A stretch of DNA of 37,652 nt from Thermoplasmatales archaeon (GCA_030595715.1 JAUVCN010000015.1:1-37652), one strand, 5' to 3'; shown: positions 24,398 to 34,482, counted from the first letter of the stretch. Program-made: numbers and translations. Notes: a model not told the origin generated them from the sequence alone.

Positions 24398-24961
24398 ATG
24401 AAACTGAAAAGGGACCCAAAACGAGATCCCAAGGAAAAAACTGAAAGAAAGAGCAGTCCGATCGTTAGCTGGATAGCTATACTGATCGGCGTCTTCATGG
24501 TCGTCGTTGGTGGGATCATCCTCCTCTGGGGATTGTCATTCCAGGCCCAGGTCGGTGAGATCAGGGACCTGGATGGTGGAGAGCTTACTGGGGGGCCTAT
24601 TCTGATCCCGGGTGGAGCTGCTTTCCTGACCTTTGGAACCTTGTGGATCTACCATGGTTTGAAGGGTTTCAAGAAGAGAGAGGAGGACATAGGCTTCAAG
24701 AACTGCCCCAATTGCGGGAAGAAGATCGAAGACGACCTGAACTTCTGCTATCACTGCACTACCACATTTACCAAGGAGGGGGATGAGGACATTGACGGGG
24801 AGAAAGGAGATGGTGATGTGGTCCCTGATGAAAGGGATGATGAAGGATTCACAAATGGCCAGAAAGATCGAATGAAAAGGCAAGAGGAGAGACGGAGATC
24901 GAGGGAAGAGAACAAGGCCAGTACCCTGGATGAGCTGAAGGTGAGATCAAAGGGTCAGTGA
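24398..24961 (+). CDS. Two-TM protein with cytoplasmic zinc ribbon and charged tail
   Basis: About 187 residues from ATG 24398; in-frame TTG 24380 and GTG 24386 are alternatives. A basic N-terminus is followed by TM1 (IVSWIAILIGVFMVVVGGIILLWGL), a short outer loop, and TM2 (ILIPGGAAFLTFGTLWIYHGL). A zinc ribbon (CPNCGKKIEDDLNFCYHC) follows, then an acidic stretch and a highly charged, probably helical tail (KRQEERRRSREENK). By the positive-inside rule both ends face the cytoplasm. It lies 34 nt before cdc6 on the same strand, but cdc6 has its own TATA box. Function unknown. Confidence 0.78.
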   Translation: MKLKRDPKRDPKEKTERKSSPIVSWIAILIGVFMVVVGGIILLWGLSFQAQVGEIRDLDGGELTGGPILIPGGAAFLTFGTLWIYHGLKGFKKREEDIGFKNCPNCGKKIEDDLNFCYHCTTTFTKEGDEDIDGEKGDGDVVPDERDDEGFTNGQKDRMKRQEERRRSREENKASTLDELKVRSKGQ

Positions 24962-24963
24962 AA

Positions 24964-24973
24964 GTATTTTTAT
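24964..24973 (+). promoter_or_regulatory. TATA box of cdc6, predicting a leaderless mRNA
   Basis: The sequence gtatttttat is centred ~27 nt before ATG 24996, and no Shine-Dalgarno precedes the ATG. Transcription would start at or within a few nt of the initiator codon. Confidence 0.55.
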
Positions 24974-24995
24974 CTCGAATATCATACCCTCGTTC

Positions 24996-26171
24996 ATGAA
25001 GACAGCTCTTGATGCCCTGAAACGAAGCAATATCTTCAAGGACCAGTCCAAATTGTCCTTCGATTACGTTCCTGAGCACTTGCCGGGCAGAGAGAAAGAG
25101 ATAGATCAACTGGCAAGGTTATTTCGCCCCGTGCTCTACGAAAGTATGAGCCAGACAGCCATGATCACCGGGCCGGTCGGATCTGGAAAGACCGCTGTTG
25201 TCAAGAGGTTCTGCATGATCCTCAATGAAGCTGGCCTGGAGAACAGAAGAAGGATAGAGCACGTCCATATCAACTGCAGGAACAGGAAATCAGAGTCCAT
25301 GGTCCTGCTGTCGATCCTGACGCACTTCGATTCGAGGTTCCCGGATCGTGGGTTCTCGATACCAGAAATGATCGAGATCCTCAAAAAGCATCTCAAGAAA
25401 AGGGAATGTCACCTTGTGATCATACTTGATGAGGCTGACGTTCTTCTGAAGAGGTCCGGATCGGACCTTGTCTACAATTTCACAAGGATACAGGAAGAGG
25501 ACGATGAACTGCTGGGGGCCATCTCACTGATCCTGATCAGTCAGAAGAAGATCATGCAGCTTCTGGACAAGGCCTCTCTTTCCACATTCAAGAGGACGAA
25601 CCTCATCGATTTCGGCAAGTACGGACACGATGTCCTCAAGAGGATAGTTGACCAGAGAATTGAATTCTCATTCCATCCGAATATAGTTCAGGAGGGCGTA
25701 TCGGACATGATCGCTTCCATGTCAGAGGAATACGGCGATGCCAGATTCGCCATAGAACTTCTGGAGAAATCCGGAATGGTTGCCGAGGAGCAGGGAAGTG
25801 ATATCGTGAATCCGGAACATTCCAGATGGGCAAAGGCCGAGGTTAAACCTTTTGTCTTCGAGGAGACCATTCATCAGCTCAACATACATGAACAGGTGAT
25901 GCTCCTTGCAGCTTCAAGATTACTGAAAAGGTCCGCCTATTGCTCCACCGGAGAACTGGAGACCGAATATCAGGCTCTCTGCGAGCAGGTGAACAAGAGA
26001 CCTCTGGGACATACACAGTTCTGGCAGTACATGAAGGAGATGGATGCCTTCGGATTGATCTCAACCAAGAGATCTGGAAAGGGGACCGTCGGCAATACGA
26101 CATTGATCACCATCCAGGATGTCCCGGTTGCGGAACTTATAGATTATCTGGAGAAAACACTGCTATCTTGA
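24996..26171 (+). CDS. Orc1/Cdc6-family replication initiator
   Basis: 391 residues. Archaeal Orc1/Cdc6 binds origin recognition boxes and loads MCM helicase; it is an AAA+ ATPase with a C-terminal winged helix. The N-terminal PEHLPGREKEI signature, Walker A GPVGSGKT (residues 59-66), Walker B LVIILDEADVL and the sensor-1-like ILISQ are all visible. The C-terminal part (from about residue 290, HEQVMLLAASRLLK ... ISTKRSGKGTVGNTT) fits the winged-helix DNA-binding domain. The gene is preceded by its own TATA box. Nearby non-coding DNA (26172-26347) shows hairpins but no recognisable origin recognition box. Confidence 0.92.
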   Translation: MKTALDALKRSNIFKDQSKLSFDYVPEHLPGREKEIDQLARLFRPVLYESMSQTAMITGPVGSGKTAVVKRFCMILNEAGLENRRRIEHVHINCRNRKSESMVLLSILTHFDSRFPDRGFSIPEMIEILKKHLKKRECHLVIILDEADVLLKRSGSDLVYNFTRIQEEDDELLGAISLILISQKKIMQLLDKASLSTFKRTNLIDFGKYGHDVLKRIVDQRIEFSFHPNIVQEGVSDMIASMSEEYGDARFAIELLEKSGMVAEEQGSDIVNPEHSRWAKAEVKPFVFEETIHQLNIHEQVMLLAASRLLKRSAYCSTGELETEYQALCEQVNKRPLGHTQFWQYMKEMDAFGLISTKRSGKGTVGNTTLITIQDVPVAELIDYLEKTLLS

Positions 26172-26190
26172 GATGGTGCATCGGAATAAC

Positions 26191-26207
26191 CGATCCGTTC
26201 CGGATCG
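26191..26207 (+). terminator. Hairpin after cdc6
   Basis: A perfect 7-bp inverted repeat, cgatccg (26191-26197) and cggatcg (26201-26207) with loop ttc, lies 20 nt after the cdc6 stop. An overlapping alternative hairpin (atcgg 26180-26184 with ccgat 26190-26194) could compete with it. No strong T run follows. Confidence 0.35.
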
Positions 26208-26300
26208 ATCATATGACCTTCAACCCATTTTTTCACATATGATGTACGGAACTGAAATGATCCGGTCCTATGTGGGTTATTAATAATTTTCATACCAAAA

Positions 26301-26321
26301 GCGCCCTGTAGAACAGGACGC
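26301..26321 (-). terminator. Terminator-like hairpin of the PPC/cadherin-like surface gene
   Basis: On the minus strand GCG-t-CCTGT-TCT-ACAGG-g-CGC forms a stem with one internal mismatch, followed by TTTTGG and an AT-rich stretch. It lies ~27 nt past the stop at 26348. Confidence 0.55.
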
Positions 26322-26347
26322 AAAATGTTCCATCCTGGCGGACCTTA

Positions 26348-29300
26348 TCACGGTTCCGGAGGAGGCGGAGGTGGAAGGTCTGACATCTTTGGGGGTGCTG
26401 GTGGGCCTTCTGTCGCTGCAGAAGAGTCCTCTGCTTCCCCGGCATCCACAACGGGTTCATCGTCAGGAGCGTCCGCAAATAGATCATCTATCTGGCTTTC
26501 ATGTGACGCACCTTCTTCCACAGGGGGCCTCCAGATATTGTCCTCACCTTCAAGTGGAGTGGACTCATCCTTGATGGCGGCTGCCGCATCCTCAAGGAAT
26601 GACTCGGGCAGCTGTTCCTCTTCCTTCATCGGCTCCTCTGCCGGAGGAAGGTCCGGAGATACCTGACCACTTCCCACTTCTTCCTGGGCAGGACCCGGTG
26701 GAAGGCCCATAGGAACTTGCCCCGGAAGCTGCTGTTGTCCCTGTCCCGGTGGAAGTCCACTTTCCGAAGCATACATCTGCTGCTGTTGAACAGGTTTCGG
26801 ATTCCTCATGAATGCGAAGATGAAGAAGGCTACAGCGGCCAATACGATGAACGCCATTACTATGAGGGCTATCCAGATAGGATCGAAACCAGCATCGGAA
26901 CTCACCTCTTTTATCGGATGATCGTTCTCATTGATGGGGCTCGTGTTCGCCTGGTATTCCTCGAAGTTGGTGAATCCATCCTTATCAGGGTCCAGGGTGG
27001 CATCGGGGACGAGCTTGTTAAGACCATTCTCATCCTCCCAGATATCTGGTATTCCATCTCCATCGGTATCGAGGTCCGGATCGGGTTCAGGTATAACCTG
27101 TGGATAGATGGTGATGGTCTTTGTCTTGACGAGTTTTGATCCGGATGGGTCCTTGATGGTTACGGTTATTATGTAGGATTGATCGTTGGCGAAGAAGTGT
27201 GAAACGGTGTCTCCTTCCACTATTTCCGTATTATCTCCGAAGTCCCAGAAAACAGTAAGATCGTCTCCATCGGGGTCTTCCATATCCTCCACGAAGAAGG
27301 TTATATTGTTCCCGGTAAGCAGGTCAACGGAGGTATCCCAATCCACTGTGAAACCGGTAGGCGCGTCATTGGTGTTCACGATCTCGTATTCAACGGTAAC
27401 AGAATCAGTATCTCCATCCTCATCGGTCACCGTGAAGATCACCGTATGGATCCCGACCATTTCCTGTGTTGGTCTCATCGTGAAGTTCCCGGTAAATTCA
27501 TCCATTGCATCAGGGTAGAACTGGAAGGACGGGTCACTTGACCTGAATATAATGGAATCCCTGGGGTCGATATCCAATGCGGATATACTGATAGTGAAAA
27601 GATCATCCTCGAGTCCGTATATTCCAGTCTCCTCGGTGAATACGACCTTCTTCAAGACCCCTTGCTTGACCGGAACCTCATTGTTCACGGTCAATATCTC
27701 GGGGGCATCGTTGACATTATCGATCATCAGTCTGATCTTTATCTCGTTGCTCATTGAATTGGACGTATCCATGCAAAAGAGCGTTGTCTCGACCATGGCG
27801 TAGACCGCATCTTCATTTGTCGGTGTGTATGTGACGTAAGCTTTCGACGGATCGGTCGGATGATTGAATACATTCCATCCGTTGGCACCTACGGTCCATG
27901 CAAGGGATTCGGGTTGCCCGATCTCGATATCGGGATCGGATGCTGTGACCGTCAGGTTGATCTCGAAGTCCTCCCTGACATTCTTGAAGGTAGGGGTGTC
28001 TTCCTGGGTAAGGTCGAACGACCTTGCCCCATCACTCCATTCGATCCTGGTCAGTTCGGGTTTATCATTCCTGTTCTGGATAATGAACTTGAGGTCAACA
28101 TAGTCATCCTCTGCATCGCCTTTTTGATCATCCACCCAGATCCTGATGAAGATCGTGCCAACATCATCATTGTTGGGAACGAAATCCATCTGGCCGTTCT
28201 GGTTCAATTGGAACCTTGGAGTGGTCGAATTGTGAGTGTAGACAAGCTTGTTCTGGTCCTCTGTATCATGATCCCTGCCGAAGACCTTCTTGGACCTGAA
28301 TACAGGGCTGCCCTGGGGAATGCTTATCTCGATGGGTTCGTGTTCATTAACAACCGAACCCGCTCCGGTCTCCACCTTCTCGATGTATGCCGGATCGTTG
28401 ATCGGATCGATCGTGATGATGAAGGCGTTCGACATGACTTCCCGGTCATCCACGGATATGGTGGGATCGAGAACACCCCAATCAAGGCATCTTATCTTGT
28501 ATTCTCCTTCACCGTGCCAGTGTTCCTCTGTAACGTTGACCCAAAGATACCTCCCGGAAACGATCTTGATCTCCAGCTCGTCAGGGTTGGTAACACCTGA
28601 TGGTTTGGTGATCACGAATTCCAGGGGTGTTATCGTATCGGTGTCGGAGAAATGCTCTAGCAGGTCTGTTACGTTCCATGGTCCCATGTCCTCGTCGAAT
28701 TCCTGATCATCTATCGGATCCGATAGGATCGGCGCATCGTTGGGCGGGAGCAGGTCCACGTTCAGGTTCGTGATATTGTACTGGACATGAGCACCATCAT
28801 CGCAACCGAACATGTTGTAATTCTGATTATACCATAACTGGACGGGGTTTACCCCTATCCATGCTGCATCTATCTTGTCCTCGAAAACGATGTTCTGGGA
28901 TATGGCAGCTCCCGTACCGGTCCCGAATACAGAGGATATGAAAAAGGGTAGGCCCTGTTGTTGACTTAACATAACAAGGTGGAGTGATGGTTGGCCATTT
29001 GCAAACTCCTCGTAGTTGTTGTATACCACCCACACCCATGTAATGGCGCATGTATCTGCAATAGTGTCGTACATGGTCGGCTGCATGTATGCATTCTGTT
29101 TTCCCTTGTATGCGGTGGCCTCATCTATCCTGAATCCCAACCTGATGGAATCACCTCTTGCGGTATCAAGGCCATGGTCATCTATCAGGGGTGACAGCGA
29201 GAACCAATCCCATGTATCATTAGCCTGGTCTGCCACCTGCATTCGAGAAGGCAAAATGGTACTGTTCACAAAGGTCCCTCCAGGCCAGATGGCATTCCAT

Positions 29301-30052
29301 TCCGGATTGCTGACAGAAACAGTGGATATCGATGCCTCGATGGTATAATTGACAGTGGTATGGTTCCAGGTATAGATCTGAAGATAGTAGGTCCCTGTAG
29401 CCTCCACCGTGGCTTCAATGGTCGAAGTGTTCCTATCAGTTCCTCCTGTCATCTCGAAGTCCATCGTATCGAATGCAGCATTAACTCCAAAGAGGCTGCC
29501 CGTGAAGTAGGTCCCGAACTCTGCGATCACGGGGGCATTCTTCTCATCCGCATCCGGAGAGGAGATGTCAATGGTGATCCTGTCAGCGGTATTCAGGTTC
29601 GTGTCCACTGTGAGATTGAAGTAGAACCAGTCCGTATCACTGAGATAAATGCTTGTGGAGTCCATCCATGATGTCACATTATCTTCATATGTGCTGCCAT
29701 CGGTCATCTCGGTAGCGTTACCCGGACCATCGTTCTCATCCTTGGTGGCACCCGGAGATGTTGGAGGGGACATGGTCCTTGGACCGAACCATCCAACCGT
29801 TGTTGGGATATTATCATAATCCATCACCCATTCCGTAGCATGACCTGAATCGATCAGGTCATCAAGGAGAACGTAATCCTCATCTTCGGGGGCAAATTCC
29901 GATTCGAATTCCGGAGTAATAGGTTCCTGGATCTCATGGACCGTCATGTCATCCATATAGGTCCCGGTAGAGGTTTCACCTGTTACCAGGGTGAATCCGC
30001 TGATCATCATTATCAATGCAATAAAACTGTTCAGAAAGAGAGCTCTCTTCAT
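26348..30052 (-). CDS. Large surface protein with PPC, cadherin-like, PKD and calcium-binding segments and a C-terminal anchor
   Basis: 1234 residues. Start 30052 is set by GGAGGAT 7 nt upstream of ATG and by the signal peptide that follows (MKRALFLNSFIALIMMIS). The order is a PPC-like domain near residues 90-240 (DTDWFYFNLTV ... ATGTYYLQIYTW), a beta-rich domain, and tandem cadherin/tandem-95-like repeats. These are followed by a PKD domain (WDFGDNTEIVEGD) and type-III/EF-like calcium repeats (DTDGDGIPDIWED, DPDKDGFTNFEEY). A TM helix (IWIALIVMAFIVLAAVAFFIFAFM) then leads to a Gln/Pro-rich acidic tail with polyproline runs. The tail has no zinc ribbon, unlike two of its neighbours. No catalytic motif is seen. 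Confidence 0.86.
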   Translation of the reverse strand: MKRALFLNSFIALIMMISGFTLVTGETSTGTYMDDMTVHEIQEPITPEFESEFAPEDEDYVLLDDLIDSGHATEWVMDYDNIPTTVGWFGPRTMSPPTSPGATKDENDGPGNATEMTDGSTYEDNVTSWMDSTSIYLSDTDWFYFNLTVDTNLNTADRITIDISSPDADEKNAPVIAEFGTYFTGSLFGVNAAFDTMDFEMTGGTDRNTSTIEATVEATGTYYLQIYTWNHTTVNYTIEASISTVSVSNPEWNAIWPGGTFVNSTILPSRMQVADQANDTWDWFSLSPLIDDHGLDTARGDSIRLGFRIDEATAYKGKQNAYMQPTMYDTIADTCAITWVWVVYNNYEEFANGQPSLHLVMLSQQQGLPFFISSVFGTGTGAAISQNIVFEDKIDAAWIGVNPVQLWYNQNYNMFGCDDGAHVQYNITNLNVDLLPPNDAPILSDPIDDQEFDEDMGPWNVTDLLEHFSDTDTITPLEFVITKPSGVTNPDELEIKIVSGRYLWVNVTEEHWHGEGEYKIRCLDWGVLDPTISVDDREVMSNAFIITIDPINDPAYIEKVETGAGSVVNEHEPIEISIPQGSPVFRSKKVFGRDHDTEDQNKLVYTHNSTTPRFQLNQNGQMDFVPNNDDVGTIFIRIWVDDQKGDAEDDYVDLKFIIQNRNDKPELTRIEWSDGARSFDLTQEDTPTFKNVREDFEINLTVTASDPDIEIGQPESLAWTVGANGWNVFNHPTDPSKAYVTYTPTNEDAVYAMVETTLFCMDTSNSMSNEIKIRLMIDNVNDAPEILTVNNEVPVKQGVLKKVVFTEETGIYGLEDDLFTISISALDIDPRDSIIFRSSDPSFQFYPDAMDEFTGNFTMRPTQEMVGIHTVIFTVTDEDGDTDSVTVEYEIVNTNDAPTGFTVDWDTSVDLLTGNNITFFVEDMEDPDGDDLTVFWDFGDNTEIVEGDTVSHFFANDQSYIITVTIKDPSGSKLVKTKTITIYPQVIPEPDPDLDTDGDGIPDIWEDENGLNKLVPDATLDPDKDGFTNFEEYQANTSPINENDHPIKEVSSDAGFDPIWIALIVMAFIVLAAVAFFIFAFMRNPKPVQQQQMYASESGLPPGQGQQQLPGQVPMGLPPGPAQEEVGSGQVSPDLPPAEEPMKEEEQLPESFLEDAAAAIKDESTPLEGEDNIWRPPVEEGASHESQIDDLFADAPDDEPVVDAGEAEDSSAATEGPPAPPKMSDLPPPPPPEP

Positions 30053-30134
30053 CGGGGTATCCTCCAAAGGATCTTGTTCGGCAGACGAACTGTTCAGGTC
30101 ATCTTACACAGTGGATTGGACCTAAACTGTACTG

Positions 30135-30142
30135 CTTATAAA
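30135..30142 (-). promoter_or_regulatory. TATA box of the large surface-protein gene at 30052
   Basis: The minus strand reads CCTTTATAAGC, a strong box A, ~85 nt upstream of ATG 30052. Predicted start ~30110, leader ~58 nt. Confidence 0.55.
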
Positions 30143-30173
30143 GGGTTTATGGTCCTATGCGGCAGTAAAAAAG

Positions 30174-30581
30174 TCATATGGATGGATCAAATCTCATCCA
30201 GACATCGTCAGGGATATCCTTGTAGATGGTGGATTCATCCTCAGTGATGGAGCGTTTGCCAGCTCCGTCGCATGCCATTGTGTGAATGACATTCTTCTTC
30301 AAAAGCCAGTAGTGGATCCTCCACTCCCTGCCGTCATAGAGGGTTGTCTCCTCCCTCTCGGTCACGAGCAGGCCAAAATCCTCAAGCATGTAGAAAAGAT
30401 CACGGTCTTCCGGTTCCAGGATGTTGTCGACGATCCTGTCACCGAAACCAAAGAAATTGAGAACATGGTAGGCCATGTTCTGGGCGTCCTCCTCGGTCAT
30501 GTTGTGCTCCTTGTAGGAGTTCACGATCGCTTCTGTTAGCCGGTTCATACTGACGACCAGACCCATCCTGTTCATTGACAT
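30174..30581 (-). CDS. Small soluble protein of unknown function, possibly winged-helix-like
   Basis: About 135 residues from ATG 30581; ATGs at 30575, 30566 and 30548 are also possible because Shine-Dalgarno signals are weak. The sequence MNRLTEAIVNSYKEHNMTEEDAQNMAYHVLNFFGFG looks helical. It is followed by LFYMLEDFGLLVTEREETTLYDGREWRIHYWLLKK, which has the helix-then-beta-wing look of an archaeal winged-helix domain. It may belong to an archaeal DUF family, but I cannot name it with confidence. It has its own TATA box and a hairpin in the predicted leader. Confidence 0.68.
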   Translation of the reverse strand: MSMNRMGLVVSMNRLTEAIVNSYKEHNMTEEDAQNMAYHVLNFFGFGDRIVDNILEPEDRDLFYMLEDFGLLVTEREETTLYDGREWRIHYWLLKKNVIHTMACDGAGKRSITEDESTIYKDIPDDVWMRFDPSI

Positions 30582-30647
30582 AGGACCACATTCCTTTGCG
30601 AGAAGAGGGCTTTTGCCCTCTGGGAGCAGGCGGCTATTAAAGAAGGT

Positions 30648-30655
30648 ATATTTAA
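30648..30655 (-). promoter_or_regulatory. TATA box of the small gene at 30581
   Basis: The minus strand reads GGTTAAATATACC, a good box A, predicting transcription near 30625. The ~45-nt leader would contain a perfect 6-bp hairpin (gagggc 30605-30610 and gccctc 30615-30620 with a TTTT loop on the plus strand). Confidence 0.5.
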
Positions 30656-30730
30656 CCATTATGGAATAGGAAAATACCACTCTGCATTCAGTTCTCTGAA
30701 ACAAAAGGTCAGTTACAGTTTTTTACACCA

Positions 30731-30740
30731 AAATATAATA
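30731..30740 (+). promoter_or_regulatory. TATA box of the SHOCT-like/proteasome operon
   Basis: The sequence aaatataata lies ~48 nt before ATG 30784 and predicts a start near 30760, leaving a ~24-nt leader with GGAGGT 5 nt before the ATG. Confidence 0.55.
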
Positions 30741-30783
30741 ACCATCGGTGGATTTTGGTTAACATCCTACCTGGAGGTATGAT

Positions 30784-31365
30784 ATGGCACCGACCGACAG
30801 GAAACACGAAAAGAAGCTCAGGGAAGCGGAAAGAGCGTACAACAAATGGAGGAAGGCCTTTCTTGCGGGAAAGATCTCCAAAGATGAGTTTAAGGACAAA
30901 TTGAGACCCTTCAAATATGAGCTTCATGAACTAAAACTGGTCAAGTTGAAGGAAGGTGACACTCCACCAAAGGAGGAAGGAGATGAACCTGCTTCGGAAA
31001 AGAAGGTGATCGACGTTCAGAGGCCGGTCACATACCACCCTTGGAAGAAAGCTTCCTCCCTAACGATCGAGGAGATAGAGAGAAGGGTGGACCTGCTCTC
31101 ACTTGGTTCAAAACCATCCGAGACGCTTCAGATGCTGTATGAGAAGAGGTATGGAGAGGACCTGGCCCCACCTCAAGACCTGGTCACATTCCATGTGGAT
31201 GATGAAGAAGATGACGTGGAAGATCTTCCAACGAGAAGCTACTCCGAACTCCCCCCTGTTGGAGTGGACAAGGAGTCCACAGGGGATGAAGAAGGTGCTG
31301 ACGATGAAACCAAGAAGAAACCCTTCTGGAAGGGACTTCTGAAGAGAAAGAAGGGAGAGGCCTGA
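30784..31365 (+). CDS. Charged protein with SHOCT-like N-terminus, upstream of proteasome alpha
   Basis: 193 residues. The N-terminal ~55 residues are helical and highly charged, with AGKISKDEFKDKLRPFKYEL resembling a SHOCT motif. The middle (VTYHPWKKASSLTIEEIERRVDLLSLG) looks like a second short helical module. The C-terminal half is acidic and disordered, ending in a basic KKKPFWKGLLKRKKGEA patch. GGAGGT sits 5 nt before ATG. The stop is 14 nt before the proteasome alpha start, so the two are one operon. A role linked to the proteasome is inferred only from this arrangement; there is no C-terminal HbYX motif. Confidence 0.75.
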   Translation: MAPTDRKHEKKLREAERAYNKWRKAFLAGKISKDEFKDKLRPFKYELHELKLVKLKEGDTPPKEEGDEPASEKKVIDVQRPVTYHPWKKASSLTIEEIERRVDLLSLGSKPSETLQMLYEKRYGEDLAPPQDLVTFHVDDEEDDVEDLPTRSYSELPPVGVDKESTGDEEGADDETKKKPFWKGLLKRKKGEA

Positions 31366-31379
31366 AGCGGTGATATCTG

Positions 31380-32315
31380 ATGGAACAGGACCAATATGAT
31401 ACATCATCAACCATATTCTCACCGGAAGGTAGAGTTCATCAGGTTGAATATTCCAGAGAAGCCATAAACAGAGGCGGCCTCGCAATGGCCATCAAGTTCA
31501 AGGATGGCATCCTCTTCACAATAGACAAGTCGATCTTCTCCCCTCTTGTGGAAGAAGATGACCTGGAAAAGTTCTTCCGCATCACTCCGACAATAGGTTC
31601 TGCGGCATCCGGACTCATTGCCGACGCCAGGGTGTTGATCGATATTCTCAGGGAAAAGGCCCAAGAAGAGAAGAAGAAGTATGGTGAGGACCCTGATCTG
31701 AGAACCCTTGTGATATGGATCTCCCGGATCTACGAGGTTTATACCAGATATGAAGGTGTTCGGCCTTTTGGCACCGCGATCATCATCGGCGGCCTGGATC
31801 CCACAGGCTTCCACTTATACGAGACCGATCCCTCCGGTGTATTTCAGGAGAAGAAAGCAGCTGCTATCGGGAAGGGTTCGAAGACCGCCCTGCGGATCCT
31901 CGGAGAAAAATACAAGGATACCATCTCGAAGGAGCAGGCGATCGCTCTTGCCTTTTTGATCCTTAAGGAGACACTTGCGGAAAGGCCACAGGATGTTCCA
32001 ACCGGAGAAGAGTTCCATATCGTTACGAAGGACGGTTTCGAAAGGATCGACCTTGATGACAATATCGAAAAGATCCAGAAACTGATCAAAATTGCCGAAT
32101 CATCCTCAAAAAAGAAGTTGCCACCTGCATCTGCAGACCTTGAAGAGTTCCTCTCCGGGATCAAGGGAGTATCCTCAAAGGTCGTTTTGATAATGAAAGA
32201 GAGATACAGGTCCCTGAGCGACCTCAAAGGTATCGAGGAAATGGAACTTGTATCTGTCCCAGGTATTGGAAAGGCCACGGCCAGGAAGATACTTGAAGCA
32301 TTAAAGGACCTTTGA
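31380..32315 (+). CDS. psmA: Proteasome alpha subunit with extra C-terminal helix-hairpin-helix domain
   Basis: 311 residues against ~230-250 for typical archaeal alpha subunits. The alpha signature near the N-terminus (TIFSPEGRVHQVEYSREAI) and the body (GSAASGLIADARVLID, YTRYEGVRPFGTAIIIGG, ATAIGKGSKT-like AAAIGKGSKTA) identify it; Lys64 aligns with the pocket lysine that contacts activator tails. The alpha domain ends near residue 235. A lysine-rich linker leads to a tandem HhH module (residues ~252-311: LSGIKGVSSKVVLIMKERY and LVSVPGIGKATARKIL), a fold usually used for DNA binding. GGTGAT lies 6 nt before ATG. The beta subunit is not in the window. Confidence 0.93.
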   Translation: MEQDQYDTSSTIFSPEGRVHQVEYSREAINRGGLAMAIKFKDGILFTIDKSIFSPLVEEDDLEKFFRITPTIGSAASGLIADARVLIDILREKAQEEKKKYGEDPDLRTLVIWISRIYEVYTRYEGVRPFGTAIIIGGLDPTGFHLYETDPSGVFQEKKAAAIGKGSKTALRILGEKYKDTISKEQAIALAFLILKETLAERPQDVPTGEEFHIVTKDGFERIDLDDNIEKIQKLIKIAESSSKKKLPPASADLEEFLSGIKGVSSKVVLIMKERYRSLSDLKGIEEMELVSVPGIGKATARKILEALKDL

Positions 32316-32330
32316 GGCCCTTTTATCGGT

Positions 32331-32756
32331 TCATTTGTAGTCCTTGGTATTTCTTATCAGCTTGACACAGGCTTCCACAGCGGACCTTGCATTTTCGATC
32401 CTTGCCTGTGCCTGACCCCTGCTCATCCCCGGACCTGTGATCCCCAGACCGACAGGTTTGTCCGCTTCCAGTGAGATATCGATTATCTTTCTTGACGCAT
32501 GCTGGATCACGATCTCGTCATGATCCGTCTCACCCTCGATCACAGCGCCGAGGGCAACAACGCAGTCGATCCCCTCATGCTTTATCATTCTCTTCAATGC
32601 AAAGGGCAGATCATAGACCCCGGGAACCTGGATCACATCTTTGACCTCGCATCCAAGGAACTCTGCGTGTGCCTTTGCTCTTTCCAACATCATCATGGTG
32701 ATATCGAAGTTGTACTCCGAAACCACGAATCCTATCCTGATTCCTTCATCTGTCAT
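32331..32756 (-). CDS. ribH: RibH, 6,7-dimethyl-8-ribityllumazine synthase
   Basis: 141 residues. RibH condenses 5-amino-6-ribitylaminouracil with 3,4-dihydroxy-2-butanone 4-phosphate. Motifs present are FVVSEYNFDIT, VPGVYDLPFALK, ALGAVIEGETDHDEIV (with the catalytic His) and the glycine-rich GLGITGPGM. ATG 32756 follows GAGGAGTGAT at 5-6 nt; an in-frame GTG at 32765 lies inside that ribosome-binding site. It is the last gene of the flavin operon, 20 nt after ribC. Confidence 0.95.
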   Translation of the reverse strand: MTDEGIRIGFVVSEYNFDITMMMLERAKAHAEFLGCEVKDVIQVPGVYDLPFALKRMIKHEGIDCVVALGAVIEGETDHDEIVIQHASRKIIDISLEADKPVGLGITGPGMSRGQAQARIENARSAVEACVKLIRNTKDYK

Positions 32757-32776
32757 TTGGATCACTCCTCTGTAAC

Positions 32777-34482
<1,706 letters not shown>

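Noticed and set aside
24962-24995. Origin recognition boxes just upstream of cdc6
   Set aside because: The 34-bp gap contains only the TATA box and start region; no inverted or repeated ORB-like motif.
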